Source: Sphingobacterium faecale (GTDB lineage Bacteria; Bacteroidota; Bacteroidia; Sphingobacteriales; Sphingobacteriaceae). Taken from it: a stretch of DNA of 64,000 nt. The notes under the pieces were generated by a model that worked only from the letters and a program-made list of their open reading frames with translations, did not search any database and was not told the origin of the DNA. The translations under genes were made by a program, and so were the position numbers. This document shows, in pieces, positions 17,741-26,166 of this stretch. How positions within the stretch are numbered: position 1 is the stretch's first letter; every line of letters starts with the position of its first letter. Location of the stretch: NCBI RefSeq assembly GCF_016746095.1, contig NZ_JAERTY010000008.1, positions 1 through 64,000 of the forward strand. Direction: 5' to 3'.

Positions 17741-18101
17741 GTATGCCGTAGTACGGGTCGTTCCTCGTGTCGAACGGGAGGAGTTTGTGAATGTGGGAGT
17801 AGCGCTCTATTGTAGAAAGCAACGCTATGCTGATGTCAAGATATATGTAGATGAAACGAAAATAAAAGCACTATATGCTGATATAGATATCTCGATGATT
17901 AAGGAACATTTAAACTCTTTTCGCCGCATTTGTATTGGGGATAGAGATGCTGGAAGTATCGCCCGGCTAGATCAGCCCGAACGGTTTAGATGGCTTACGG
18001 CAAATAGGAGTACACTGATACAATGTTCAGTGACACATCCTGGGATGTGCGTTTCTGCCGAACAGACTCATCAAGAGTTGTTTGATAAATTAATTCTATA
18101 A
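17718..18101 (+). CDS. DUF3037 family protein, partner of the HipA-like kinase
   Basis: This 127-residue soluble protein matches DUF3037: it opens RTVYEYAVVRVVPRVEREEFVN and continues VGVALYCRKQRYADVKI, the family's best-conserved part. Function unknown. Its ATG lies inside the 3' end of the HipA-like kinase gene (23-nt overlap), so the two are translationally coupled. It could be a regulator, substrate or binding partner of the kinase. No DNA-binding motif is visible, unlike HipB. It is followed by cysE after 27 nt. Confidence 0.82.
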   Translation: MSERTVYEYAVVRVVPRVEREEFVNVGVALYCRKQRYADVKIYVDETKIKALYADIDISMIKEHLNSFRRICIGDRDAGSIARLDQPERFRWLTANRSTLIQCSVTHPGMCVSAEQTHQELFDKLIL

Positions 18102-18128
18102 TGTTGGTAGTATTAATAGTATATTTGA

Positions 18129-18956
18129 ATGATGAAGGGAAATGAGGTTATAGCGTTTTATCAACAATTGTTTTTAAAGCAACTCGAGGTGCAGGATATG
18201 CCTTCGAACGGGCGTATTGCCGCTTGGGCAAGGAATCTATTAGATCTATTGTTTCCTGAACGTAACTCTAGGAGTTTCGGAAGTATAGATGAAATGATGT
18301 TGGCATTTGATCAGGCTGAATCTGAACTTTTTGAACTTCTATTAAAAACCAAAGCTTGCTCACATTGTGACAATCAAGCTATAGCCAAACGCTTTTTTAC
18401 GTTGCTCCCTAGCATTTATGAGGTAATGAATACCGACGCACAGGCCATTATGGATGGAGATCCAGCGGCGCAGAGCCTGCGGGAAGTAATTCGTACCTAT
18501 CCTGGATTTATGGCTATTAGTATCTATCGATTAGCTCATCAGCTACTTCAATTGGGAATACCCTTGATTCCAAGGATATTGACCGAATATGCGCATTCAA
18601 AAACAGGGATTGATATTCACCCTGGCGCACAGATAGGTCCCTACTTGTACATAGACCATGGGACAGGCTTAGTCATAGGCGAGACTTCTATCATAGGGAG
18701 TCATGTCAAGCTGTATCAAGGGGTCACTTTGGGAGCGCTTAGTGTGGAGAAATCCTTTGCCAACGTACAGCGACATCCCATCATAGGGAATCATGTTATC
18801 ATTTATGCTGGAGCTACTATTCTTGGAGGAGAAACCAAGATTGGCGATTACTCCATCATTGGTGGGAATGTGTGGTTAACGAACAGTGTAGAACCCTACA
18901 CGACGGTATACCATCAGCCCAACTCAAAATTTATAGAAACCAAACCGACTGTATAA
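18129..18956 (+). CDS. cysE: Serine O-acetyltransferase
   Basis: This 275-residue enzyme makes O-acetylserine from serine and acetyl-CoA, the first step of cysteine synthesis. The N-terminal helical domain is followed by a left-handed beta-helix of hexapeptide repeats (GIDIHPGAQIGPYLYIDHGT and GETSIIGSHVKLYQGVTLGA) with the catalytic His/Asp region IDHGTG. The longer N-terminus fits the EpsC/serine acetyltransferase group of Bacteroidota. A TATATTTG box at 18120-18127 nearly abuts the ATG, so the second ATG (18132) might be the real start. It overlaps cysM (TAATG). Confidence 0.93.
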   Translation: MMKGNEVIAFYQQLFLKQLEVQDMPSNGRIAAWARNLLDLLFPERNSRSFGSIDEMMLAFDQAESELFELLLKTKACSHCDNQAIAKRFFTLLPSIYEVMNTDAQAIMDGDPAAQSLREVIRTYPGFMAISIYRLAHQLLQLGIPLIPRILTEYAHSKTGIDIHPGAQIGPYLYIDHGTGLVIGETSIIGSHVKLYQGVTLGALSVEKSFANVQRHPIIGNHVIIYAGATILGGETKIGDYSIIGGNVWLTNSVEPYTTVYHQPNSKFIETKPTV

Positions 18957-19828
18957 TGGGAAATATTATCGATACAATAGGAAATACCCCTTTGGTAGAA
19001 ATTACACAATTCCATACCAATCCAAACGTGAAGATTTATGCCAAGTTGGAGGGGAATAACCCTGCAGGTTCTGTTAAAGACCGACCTGCGTTGAACATGA
19101 TTCGTTCTGCGATGGAGCGTGGCGATATAAAAAAGGGAGATCGGCTGATTGAAGCTACGAGTGGCAATACAGGTATTGCTTTGGCTATGATTGCCAGTAT
19201 GTATGGCTTAGACCTCGAATTGGTCATGCCTGCTACCTCTACTAGGGAACGTACGCTTACGATGGAAGCTTTCGGGGCTAGAGTCACCCTGTTGGAGTCT
19301 ATGGAGATATGTCGAGATTACGCGGAGGAAAAAGCGGCCAAAGAGGGCGTGTTTATTTTGAATCAATTTGCTAACCCTGATAATTATCTCGCTCACGTGA
19401 AGACTACGGGCCCCGAGATCTGGCAGGATACAAAGGGAGAGATTACCCATTTTGTGAGTGCTATGGGGACTACAGGTACCATTATGGGCTGTTCGATGTT
19501 TCTCAAAGACAAAAATCCAGCTATTCAGATTGTAGGCTGTCAACCTACAGAAGAATCCTCCATTCCCGGTATTCGACGATGGCCAAAGGCCTATCTACCT
19601 AAGATTTTCGACCCCTCGCGTGTCAATCGTGTCATTGATGTAGACGAAAAAGATGCCGTTAAGCGCTCTAGAGAGCTGGCACGTCTCGAAGGTGTTTTTG
19701 CGGGTATGAGTACCGGTGGTGCGATGCAGGCGGCCTTACAGGTGGCGAGTGAATTGGAGCATGGCGTAATCGTATTTATTGCTTGTGACCGTGGAGATCG
19801 CTATTTGAGTTCCAATTTATTTGGATAG
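18956..19828 (+). CDS. cysM: Cysteine synthase B (O-acetylserine sulfhydrylase)
   Basis: This 290-residue PLP enzyme converts O-acetylserine and sulfide (or thiosulfate) to cysteine. The PLP lysine is in NNPAGSVKDRPALNM, whose NNPAGSVKDRP wording marks the CysM rather than CysK type. The substrate loop TSGNTGIAL and phosphate-binding GTTGT are intact. The start MGNIIDTIGNTPLV at 18956 was chosen over a GTG at 18872 because it gives the exact family N-terminus. Its ATG overlaps the cysE stop, giving a coupled cysteine-biosynthesis pair. Confidence 0.95.
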   Translation: MGNIIDTIGNTPLVEITQFHTNPNVKIYAKLEGNNPAGSVKDRPALNMIRSAMERGDIKKGDRLIEATSGNTGIALAMIASMYGLDLELVMPATSTRERTLTMEAFGARVTLLESMEICRDYAEEKAAKEGVFILNQFANPDNYLAHVKTTGPEIWQDTKGEITHFVSAMGTTGTIMGCSMFLKDKNPAIQIVGCQPTEESSIPGIRRWPKAYLPKIFDPSRVNRVIDVDEKDAVKRSRELARLEGVFAGMSTGGAMQAALQVASELEHGVIVFIACDRGDRYLSSNLFG

Positions 19829-19835
19829 GGATGAT

Positions 19836-19883
19836 ATTATAACTAAAAGAGCCTGTACCAATACAGGCTCTTTTAGTTATAAT
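19836..19883. terminator. 22-bp perfect inverted-repeat terminator, cysM / META gene
   Basis: The left arm 19836-19857 and right arm 19862-19883 are exact reverse complements around a 4-nt loop (CCAA). The core GAGCCTGTA is followed by T4 on the right strand, and the mirror side is equivalent. It separates convergent genes and probably works both ways. Confidence 0.9.
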
Positions 19884-19887
19884 AGTT

Positions 19888-20694
19888 TTATTTCTTTCTG
19901 AAACGCATTACGACGATATCATCACTGATAAAGGTCAATATGCCTGCCGATACCGAATAGCGGGTTACCTTTTCTAGATTCTTCACAAAAACAGACTCTC
20001 CGTTTCCAGGGCAGAACATACGAGTCATACCTAGAGCACCAAATTTAATACGGTTACCTTCACTCGTTTTGTATTCTCCAAAGAAGTTATTACAGCTGCT
20101 GTTGCCATTCACTTTGTTCTCTGCTGTGGTGAATGTGATTGTCGGTTTTTGCTCCGGGTATAGGGCCTGAAAGGTTTCACTAGTGTATAGGACATAATCC
20201 ATCACCCAGGTTCCTTCTAGGGCTGCGCTTGTAGAGGCCACTGTAGAAGCTTTCATTTTTGCTACTGGGGTAGCACCTTGTTTTAGAGTCAATAAACCTC
20301 CGGCTAACTCAAAGTTATCGACTTTACCCAACATCTGGTTGATTCCTTGCTCAACACTCATATCTGGACAAGCCATCATAGTTGACATACCTTGCGAAAA
20401 TTTTATCTTTTTCGTCGATTTTAATTCGAATGTACCACCAATACCATTACACCCTCCACTTGCGGAGTAGCGATTTTCATTTTTTTCAAAAGACATAAAA
20501 GGCTGTTTTCCATTTACCTCATTTGGAACAGGCTTACCATTTAGTTCTGTCAATTGCCATTTCGTGTCGAATAGTGCCGCATTCATATTCTTATCTGCTC
20601 CTGATTTTTTTATTGCACAGCTACTTATACCTAAACTGATCACTGTAGCGAGAACGATAAAGCTCCTGTTTATTTTAATAAATGATAATTTCAT
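19888..20694 (-). CDS. META domain-containing lipoprotein (two META/HslJ domains)
   Basis: This 268-residue lipoprotein has a signal peptide with lipobox ISSC (Cys26) after a short basic N-terminus. It carries two META (HslJ-like) domains. The first spans ~44-145: FDTKWQLTELNGKPVPNEV, SASGGCNGIGGTFEL and a MACPDMSVEQ motif. The second spans ~158-266: LEGTWVMDYV, SSCNNFFGEY and RMFCPGNGESVF. HslJ-type proteins are envelope-located and linked to heat or antibiotic stress in E. coli. Function here is unproven. Translation starts within the stop of a 39-codon leader ORF (ATGA overlap) behind a structured palindromic element, suggesting post-transcriptional control. Confidence 0.9.
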   Translation of the reverse strand: MKLSFIKINRSFIVLATVISLGISSCAIKKSGADKNMNAALFDTKWQLTELNGKPVPNEVNGKQPFMSFEKNENRYSASGGCNGIGGTFELKSTKKIKFSQGMSTMMACPDMSVEQGINQMLGKVDNFELAGGLLTLKQGATPVAKMKASTVASTSAALEGTWVMDYVLYTSETFQALYPEQKPTITFTTAENKVNGNSSCNNFFGEYKTSEGNRIKFGALGMTRMFCPGNGESVFVKNLEKVTRYSVSAGILTFISDDIVVMRFRKK

Positions 20695-20810
20695 ATGTTT
20701 TTAATTTGATTTTCAGCAGCCATATGGAATATCCAAACCGCGTGTAACGAGCTCACGAAATAATTACACTCTTTCGTGTTTGTGCGGTAACTGCTACATG
20801 GATATTTCAT
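20691..20810 (-). CDS. 39-residue leader ORF upstream of the META lipoprotein gene
   Basis: A small ORF begins ATGAAATATCCATGTAGC and encodes MKYPCSSYRTNT..., with 39 codons and a TGA stop. The TGA overlaps the ATG of the META gene (ATATGA), the arrangement expected for translational coupling. The start context AATTAAAAACATATGAAAT is identical to that of the META gene itself. The ORF lies across a palindromic, highly structured element (20721-20813), so its translation would disturb the fold. Two Cys residues and no membrane segment are seen. Whether it makes a stable peptide or only acts in cis is unknown; chance cannot be ruled out. Confidence 0.5.
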   Translation of the reverse strand: MKYPCSSYRTNTKECNYFVSSLHAVWIFHMAAENQIKNI

Positions 20811-20813
20811 ATG
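20721..20813 (-). promoter_or_regulatory. Palindromic structured leader element, copy 1
   Basis: Arms CATATGGAATATCCA (20721-20735) and TGGATATTTCATATG (20799-20813) pair 14/15. Read on the minus strand, the interior contains ACCGC...GCGGT enclosing two interleaved stems, CACGAAA/TTTCGTG and GTGTAA/TTACAC. These could form an H-type pseudoknot or mutually exclusive hairpins. The same arms recur at 39290-39400 with an unrelated interior. It lies in the 5' leader of the META gene and overlaps the leader ORF. Confidence 0.65.
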
Positions 20814-20940
20814 TTTTTAATTATTGTATACTCTTTGTTATCACAACGAACAGAATCCTTTATTTGCTACAGCCCGTCATCGATGTTTTAAGAGAAAAAC
20901 ATAATTTTAGCGAAAATGTTTTGTTGGACAGTACTTTAAC

Positions 20941-20972
20941 AAAAAAAACCTGCTAATATTTATTAGCAGGCT
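20941..20972 (-). terminator. Terminator of the C1 peptidase gene
   Basis: On the minus strand CCTGCTAATA and TATTAGCAGG (20949-20958 with 20961-20970) form a stem followed by eight T residues, 17 nt after the peptidase stop codon. Confidence 0.8.
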
Positions 20973-20988
20973 TTTCCTTCTATGAGGT

Positions 20989-22170
20989 TTAGATTCCCAA
21001 TTTCGACTTGATTTCTTTTTGAATCCCATCTTTATGTAGTAAGATAGAGATGGTTTTGTAGCGTACATATTCCTTTGTTACATAAAGGTATCCTTTATAG
21101 TCATTGGATTCCCCCCAAGAGTTTTTAACAATGTAGTACTCTTTTCCATTTTGGTCTTTTACCATACCTACGATATGCATGCCGTGGTCATCTGTTGTAG
21201 AATAATCATCGTATGCGGCTTGGCGTTGGTCTTCCGTAATTTTTGCTTCTGCTTTTGGACCATTGAATAGATCGCCAAGTTCTTCTTTGCTCATCATATC
21301 CATGTCTTTTTCAGGAACAAATGCGACACCATTTTTCCAGCTGAAGTATTTTTCAGAAACATCACTTGCCCATGCTACGGTATACCCGTTTTGTAATGCG
21401 TTATCAATGATGCTTGTTAGATCATTCATTTTCACATTATAGAAGCTCTCGAACGACCAGTTATCTTGGATCAATAGTACGAATGGCTTGTAATAAGTAT
21501 GCTCTTTGAATGAACTGATGCCAACATAGTCGTCAGGGTTGATACCGACAACTTGATCAGCCCAAGTGCGTGGTGTGTAAGTCTTACCTTTGTACGGGAA
21601 TGATTGAGGCGGAACACCCAAATAGGAATCCATTACTCCAGTAATTGCTTTTTGCCAAGTAGGAGTCAGTTTCTTGCTCTTAACGATGTTTTCATTCATG
21701 CCCTGGATCAGTGTAGACATTTCAGAGAAATTATTGCGTGTCTGTCCTTCACGTAGGCCAGTGTATACCTCGCGAGGTACCGCGCCATATTTACGGAAAA
21801 TAGTCAATACATCATGTAGCTGACCTCCTTCACCTTGAGCTTGGTCACCATGCAGTCTTACATAGGTTTTTGCTTTTTCCAAATAGGTATAATACGCTGT
21901 GTATATCTGGGAAATCTCTACCGGTTGTTTTCCTTGACGAATCATTTCGGACTCTAAGAATGAGTTACCTGAGTAAGACCAGCACGTGCCTGAAGAACCT
22001 TGATCTTTGATAGACGTATTTCCTAAGTTGATTAACTGTGTAAAGACAAATCCATCTTTGCTTTTGTCACTTACATTATTTTTAAGGGCATTGATTAAAT
22101 TATCTTGAGCAAATGTATGCGTTGTAGCAAACATCGCTGCGGCGATAAATAGAGATTTTCTCCAATTCAT
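20989..22170 (-). CDS. Secreted C1 family cysteine peptidase (bleomycin hydrolase/aminopeptidase C-like)
   Basis: This 393-residue papain-fold peptidase is related to aminopeptidase C. The signal peptide runs to THTFAQ (~22), which makes it exported, unlike the cytoplasmic PepC. The catalytic triad is complete: Cys63 in DQGSSGTCWSYSG, His in TDDHGMHIVG (~330) and Asn in IVKNSWGES (~350). The oxyanion Gln precedes the Cys. Bacteroidota often carry such periplasmic versions. It is a single-gene unit with its own terminator and lies between the META gene leader and a histidine kinase gene. Confidence 0.92.
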   Translation of the reverse strand: MNWRKSLFIAAAMFATTHTFAQDNLINALKNNVSDKSKDGFVFTQLINLGNTSIKDQGSSGTCWSYSGNSFLESEMIRQGKQPVEISQIYTAYYTYLEKAKTYVRLHGDQAQGEGGQLHDVLTIFRKYGAVPREVYTGLREGQTRNNFSEMSTLIQGMNENIVKSKKLTPTWQKAITGVMDSYLGVPPQSFPYKGKTYTPRTWADQVVGINPDDYVGISSFKEHTYYKPFVLLIQDNWSFESFYNVKMNDLTSIIDNALQNGYTVAWASDVSEKYFSWKNGVAFVPEKDMDMMSKEELGDLFNGPKAEAKITEDQRQAAYDDYSTTDDHGMHIVGMVKDQNGKEYYIVKNSWGESNDYKGYLYVTKEYVRYKTISILLHKDGIQKEIKSKLGI

Positions 22171-22251
22171 ATTACGAGTATATTAATTTAATGCTAATAT
22201 AGATGTTTATTATAAGTGTTGAGAACCCTGTTGTGTAAAAATATTATGATG

Positions 22252-25200
22252 CTATTGCGGGACTTTGTATAATGGAATTTCGATAAAAAAAGAAGTACCG
22301 ATATTGATTTCAGTTTGGAAAGTTATTTTCCCTCCCATGCCATCGATGGTTTGCTTTACAAATGCAAGACCTAACCCTGTCCCCGAACTTTTAGTTGTAA
22401 AGTTAGGGCTGAATATATTAGGGACAACATCTTGAGATATACCGTCGCCATTATCATGTACAATAATCTGAACCCGATCATCGTCCAATAAATAAGCTTG
22501 TATGTTTATTTTGTGTTTCCTGCGACGTGAGGTCGCTTCTATTGCATTTTTTAATAGATTATTGAAAGAGCGCAAGAGTTGATCCCTATCGCCAAGTACA
22601 ATTATCTTTTGTAACTTAGTGTGATTTTCAAAAACAATCGCGGTATTCTGGTTATTATTGTAGACGTTCAGTGATTTGTTGATTTTGGCAATCAAATCTA
22701 TTGGTACAAGATTTGTGTCTGGTAGTTTTGCGAAAGCAGAGAACTCCGATGCGATATGTGATAATGCATCGATTTGCTGAATAAAAGAGGTAGATATTTT
22801 TTGGAACCGTTCGGTGAGGCGCGGGTCATTTTCATAAAACGACCGGCTCAGCTGCTGGATGCCAAGCTTCATTGGTGTCAATGGGTTTTTAATTTCATGT
22901 GCAACCTGTTTAGCCATTTCTCGCCAAGCACTTTCCCGTTCGGCATTACGTAACTGCTTCGCATTTTCTTCCAGTTTTACCAACATGAAGTTATATTCTT
23001 TGACCAACACGCCGATCTCATCATTTTTTTCCCAATATAGAGGCTCATTCTGCTTACCACCAAGATTTGTCTGCGATAATTTCTTTCGGATAATCTGTAG
23101 AGGTTCCGTAATCTTATTGGAGATGTAAACTGACAGAAAGACAAAAACGATGATGATGATAGTATATACGTTCAATATTGTATTTAGCAGAATGCTCCTG
23201 CTTTCGGAATCATTAGCACTAGAGTCGAAGTAAGGAATCCCTAGATAAGCGACAGTATGGTAATTGGAATTACGGATAGTTGCATAAGAAGAAACGTAAC
23301 TAAAGTCACCGATAGATTCGTTGTTTTGCGTCTCTGTCTTTTTCAATACATTGAGTGTGATGAATGCTTCAGGGTTGATGTATTCGGAAACCAATTTTTG
23401 ATCATATATCTTGGGCTGTGTTGTGAAGAACAGCTTTCCATTTTTGTCGTAAAGATTAAAATCACTGATTACGACATCTGACATAGAAGTCATCAATGCT
23501 TTTAAGTCTGCTGTGGCATCACCCACTGTATCTATCAGCGCCTTGGTTTCCAGTTTCGTGACAAGCTCCGAGATATAATTGAGCCGTTGACTTTCTATAT
23601 TTTTTTGTGATTGGTAACTGATACTGAAAAAAGTAATCAGACCAGAGATAACAATAGCAATCAAAACCGAAGAAATCACTAGCGTCTGAATCCGTGTACT
23701 ATACCTTATTCTGGAAAAGATAACCCGTAATTGATAGCTGATATTACGTAATTTAAAATCTTGACGGATATATTTAGGGGCAATTACCAGTAGAAACTTA
23801 GAAACAGCCAGAGCTAAATACAGTGTTAGAAAAGCTAATGAAGCTACCGCAATATATTGCCAGTACGAGTGATATGGCTTGCTGACCATTATAGTCGTTT
23901 CTCTGTTTGGCTTATAGATAATATGGTAATAACCATTATTGTCATCGAGATAGATAAATTCATGAACGGTTTGCGGATAGTTGCTGTCTGAATTTGGATA
24001 TGTGTATTTTCCGTTTTGTGTGACTAGAGTGCCATTTTTATAGAGAGCAAAGCTGTCTTTAATCACCCGTTGTGGGCTGAAACCTTCTGCTGATTGAGAG
24101 TCTGTCAGTACAGGAAATGGAAAATTAGGGTTGAACGCTTTACTTTTGAAATCTAGAATCAATGAAATACTTTGTTCATAGCCGATAGGAAAGCTAATCA
24201 CACAGAAGTATTCATACGTTCCAATTTCAGTTTTTACCTTGTAAAATAGATCCGTCTCGTTTACTTTGATCGATTTGTTGATAACCTTTTCTCTATACTC
24301 TTCTATTTTATTGCTGTTATATATGCCTAGAGGCACCTCGTTATAATAATAATAACCACGGAATTCATATTTGGAAAGGTAACCTCCGAGATATTTTTGC
24401 TTGATGTATTCATTGATCATCTTCGTGTTTGGATTAGGAAGAGATATTTCAATAAGGTGTCTTAGCTGTTGATCATTAGAAAGGTTGTATTCCATGTCAG
24501 AAAAACGCGATATCGCTTCCACATCATCATCGGATTCGAGTGTTGTCAGTGTGAATTTCATGTGTTCCTGCTGTGTTTCCTTGACGGCTTCGGCATACTT
24601 GATTGTAGATATCAAAGCCAAGGAAACCAGAGATACCACATGTGTTGACAGATTATTGCCCTTGAGCATCGAGTAATCGAATGACCGTACCATAATAAGA
24701 ATCCCGACCAATACATTAAATAGGCTGAAATCTTGATTTATTGCTCCTAGGATTAAAAACTGTACGATCGTGATGAGTTGAATATTGATATTCAATGTTG
24801 CTTTGCCACAGACAGATTTACCAAATGAAAGTACTAGATCTGTCAGATAGATAAGTGAAAGGATACTGAGGCAGTAGATTACAACATGGGTAAATGTTTG
24901 AGGATCTAGATAGAAAATCTGCACAAAATCCTTATGTGTAATCGGTGAATGTGTTATCAGTGTGGTCACTTGATTGAACCCCCAATGAAAACATAGGTAT
25001 AAAGCAGATAACAGTAGGTAGTAAACCAATACTCCTATGTTTTTTTCTTTCAGCTTGGAAGGAGTGCGCCAGTGATCTTTAATATTTTTTGCGAAACAGA
25101 GTACCCAGAATATAGCGATATTATTGATTAGGAAAGACCAAAGATTGGGCGAAAGATAACTATATGCATAGTACCTCGGATCAAAAATGTCTAAGCTAGA

Positions 25201-25995
25201 GTATTGCGTGAACCAATTAGTCTCTATATCTACAATGCGGACTAAAAAAAAAGTAAAAACTAAAATAACGATGGATAGAGAAGGGTATCCTTTTCGTGCC
25301 ATCTGCAGACAAGTGCCATTTACCCAAATCACAAAACATAGGGTGCCTAGAATCCAGCAGATCAATTGTATTTTAAGAAAGATACTATTGTGTTTTCCTT
25401 CCTTGAGTTTGACAGAAAACAAAAAAGTATTATCCTGCGCATATATATTCCGGATATTTTCGGAATCACCAAAGTTGGCCAAGCGGAGATTATCTGTCTT
25501 AAGGAAGCTGAAAAATTGGGTAGTCTTTAAATAGCCACTAGAAGCATTAAAGCTTCGCTCTATAGGAATTAGTGCTAACACACTAATATCCTCGCTTATT
25601 ACCTTTTTTTTGACGACAAAAGAAAAATTTTCTGTCTTAATGAAAGTGATGTTGTTTTTCAGACCGGCCTCAGTTTCTGGTACATACATGTTCGATGACC
25701 AGAATACTGGTTTTTTATTCTTGTATAGGTACAGGTAAACATTGTCTTCTTCGTACCGCTTTGATATTTCCTTCAACTGTAGCGGATACCGGTCACTGTT
25801 GACAAATGTCTTGAGGTATAAAGAGTCTGCGAAAATTCTATCTATTAGCTTCTCTCGTGACCTTAGGTTTTCGGTAAGGTACTTGGTGTCTAGATCTAAA
25901 ATGTCGGTTTCAGTTATAGACTTCCGGATCGAAAATGCTGTTGCAATAAACAATAGCGTCAATACCAATAAAAGAATGCGAAGGTTATTCTTCAT
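22252..25995 (-). CDS. Very large membrane sensor histidine kinase (orphan)
   Basis: This 1247-residue sensor kinase has an N-terminal helix and an extracytoplasmic domain, then a cluster of membrane helices (~205-475). A second extracytoplasmic region, a helix near 740 and another sensor stretch to ~950 follow, then a helix, a HAMP-like linker (SNKITEPLQIIRKKLSQTNL) and the kinase core. The H-box is AHEIKNPLTPMKLG, the N-box LLKNAIEATSRR, and G-boxes HDNGDGI and SSGTGLGLAFVK. The H-box and HAMP arrangement resemble NtrY. No response regulator gene is adjacent. ATG 25995 was preferred to an in-frame GTG at 26022. The ligand is unknown. Confidence 0.88.
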   Translation of the reverse strand: MKNNLRILLLVLTLLFIATAFSIRKSITETDILDLDTKYLTENLRSREKLIDRIFADSLYLKTFVNSDRYPLQLKEISKRYEEDNVYLYLYKNKKPVFWSSNMYVPETEAGLKNNITFIKTENFSFVVKKKVISEDISVLALIPIERSFNASSGYLKTTQFFSFLKTDNLRLANFGDSENIRNIYAQDNTFLFSVKLKEGKHNSIFLKIQLICWILGTLCFVIWVNGTCLQMARKGYPSLSIVILVFTFFLVRIVDIETNWFTQYSSLDIFDPRYYAYSYLSPNLWSFLINNIAIFWVLCFAKNIKDHWRTPSKLKEKNIGVLVYYLLLSALYLCFHWGFNQVTTLITHSPITHKDFVQIFYLDPQTFTHVVIYCLSILSLIYLTDLVLSFGKSVCGKATLNINIQLITIVQFLILGAINQDFSLFNVLVGILIMVRSFDYSMLKGNNLSTHVVSLVSLALISTIKYAEAVKETQQEHMKFTLTTLESDDDVEAISRFSDMEYNLSNDQQLRHLIEISLPNPNTKMINEYIKQKYLGGYLSKYEFRGYYYYNEVPLGIYNSNKIEEYREKVINKSIKVNETDLFYKVKTEIGTYEYFCVISFPIGYEQSISLILDFKSKAFNPNFPFPVLTDSQSAEGFSPQRVIKDSFALYKNGTLVTQNGKYTYPNSDSNYPQTVHEFIYLDDNNGYYHIIYKPNRETTIMVSKPYHSYWQYIAVASLAFLTLYLALAVSKFLLVIAPKYIRQDFKLRNISYQLRVIFSRIRYSTRIQTLVISSVLIAIVISGLITFFSISYQSQKNIESQRLNYISELVTKLETKALIDTVGDATADLKALMTSMSDVVISDFNLYDKNGKLFFTTQPKIYDQKLVSEYINPEAFITLNVLKKTETQNNESIGDFSYVSSYATIRNSNYHTVAYLGIPYFDSSANDSESRSILLNTILNVYTIIIIVFVFLSVYISNKITEPLQIIRKKLSQTNLGGKQNEPLYWEKNDEIGVLVKEYNFMLVKLEENAKQLRNAERESAWREMAKQVAHEIKNPLTPMKLGIQQLSRSFYENDPRLTERFQKISTSFIQQIDALSHIASEFSAFAKLPDTNLVPIDLIAKINKSLNVYNNNQNTAIVFENHTKLQKIIVLGDRDQLLRSFNNLLKNAIEATSRRRKHKINIQAYLLDDDRVQIIVHDNGDGISQDVVPNIFSPNFTTKSSGTGLGLAFVKQTIDGMGGKITFQTEINIGTSFFIEIPLYKVPQ

Positions 25996-26122
25996 TACAA
26001 CGGACAATTTGCAGATTAGCACAAAGCGGGTCTGCCTTTAAATTACTGAGGTTAAAAATAATGTATTAAAGGCTAGTATACAAATGTGGATAGAAGATAA
26101 AGATATTACAGTTCGTTAGAAT

Positions 26123-26151
26123 AAAAAAAAGGCCCCTTTTGGGGCCTTTTT
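26123..26151 (-). terminator. Terminator of rpsA
   Basis: On the minus strand AAAAGGCCCC and GGGGCCTTTT (26127-26136 with 26141-26150) form a 10-bp stem around a 4-nt loop, followed by T8. It lies 16 nt after the rpsA stop. Confidence 0.85.
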
Positions 26152-26166
26152 ATAATCTAATGGATT

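Noticed and set aside
18872..18955. Longer N-terminus for cysM starting at GTG 18872
   Set aside because: It would overlap cysE by more than 80 nt and adds residues foreign to the family; ATG 18956 gives the exact CysM start.
20695..20988. Insertion sequence remnant around the palindromic element
   Set aside because: The terminal repeats enclose under 100 nt, no transposase piece or target duplication is visible, and the element sits precisely in a gene leader.
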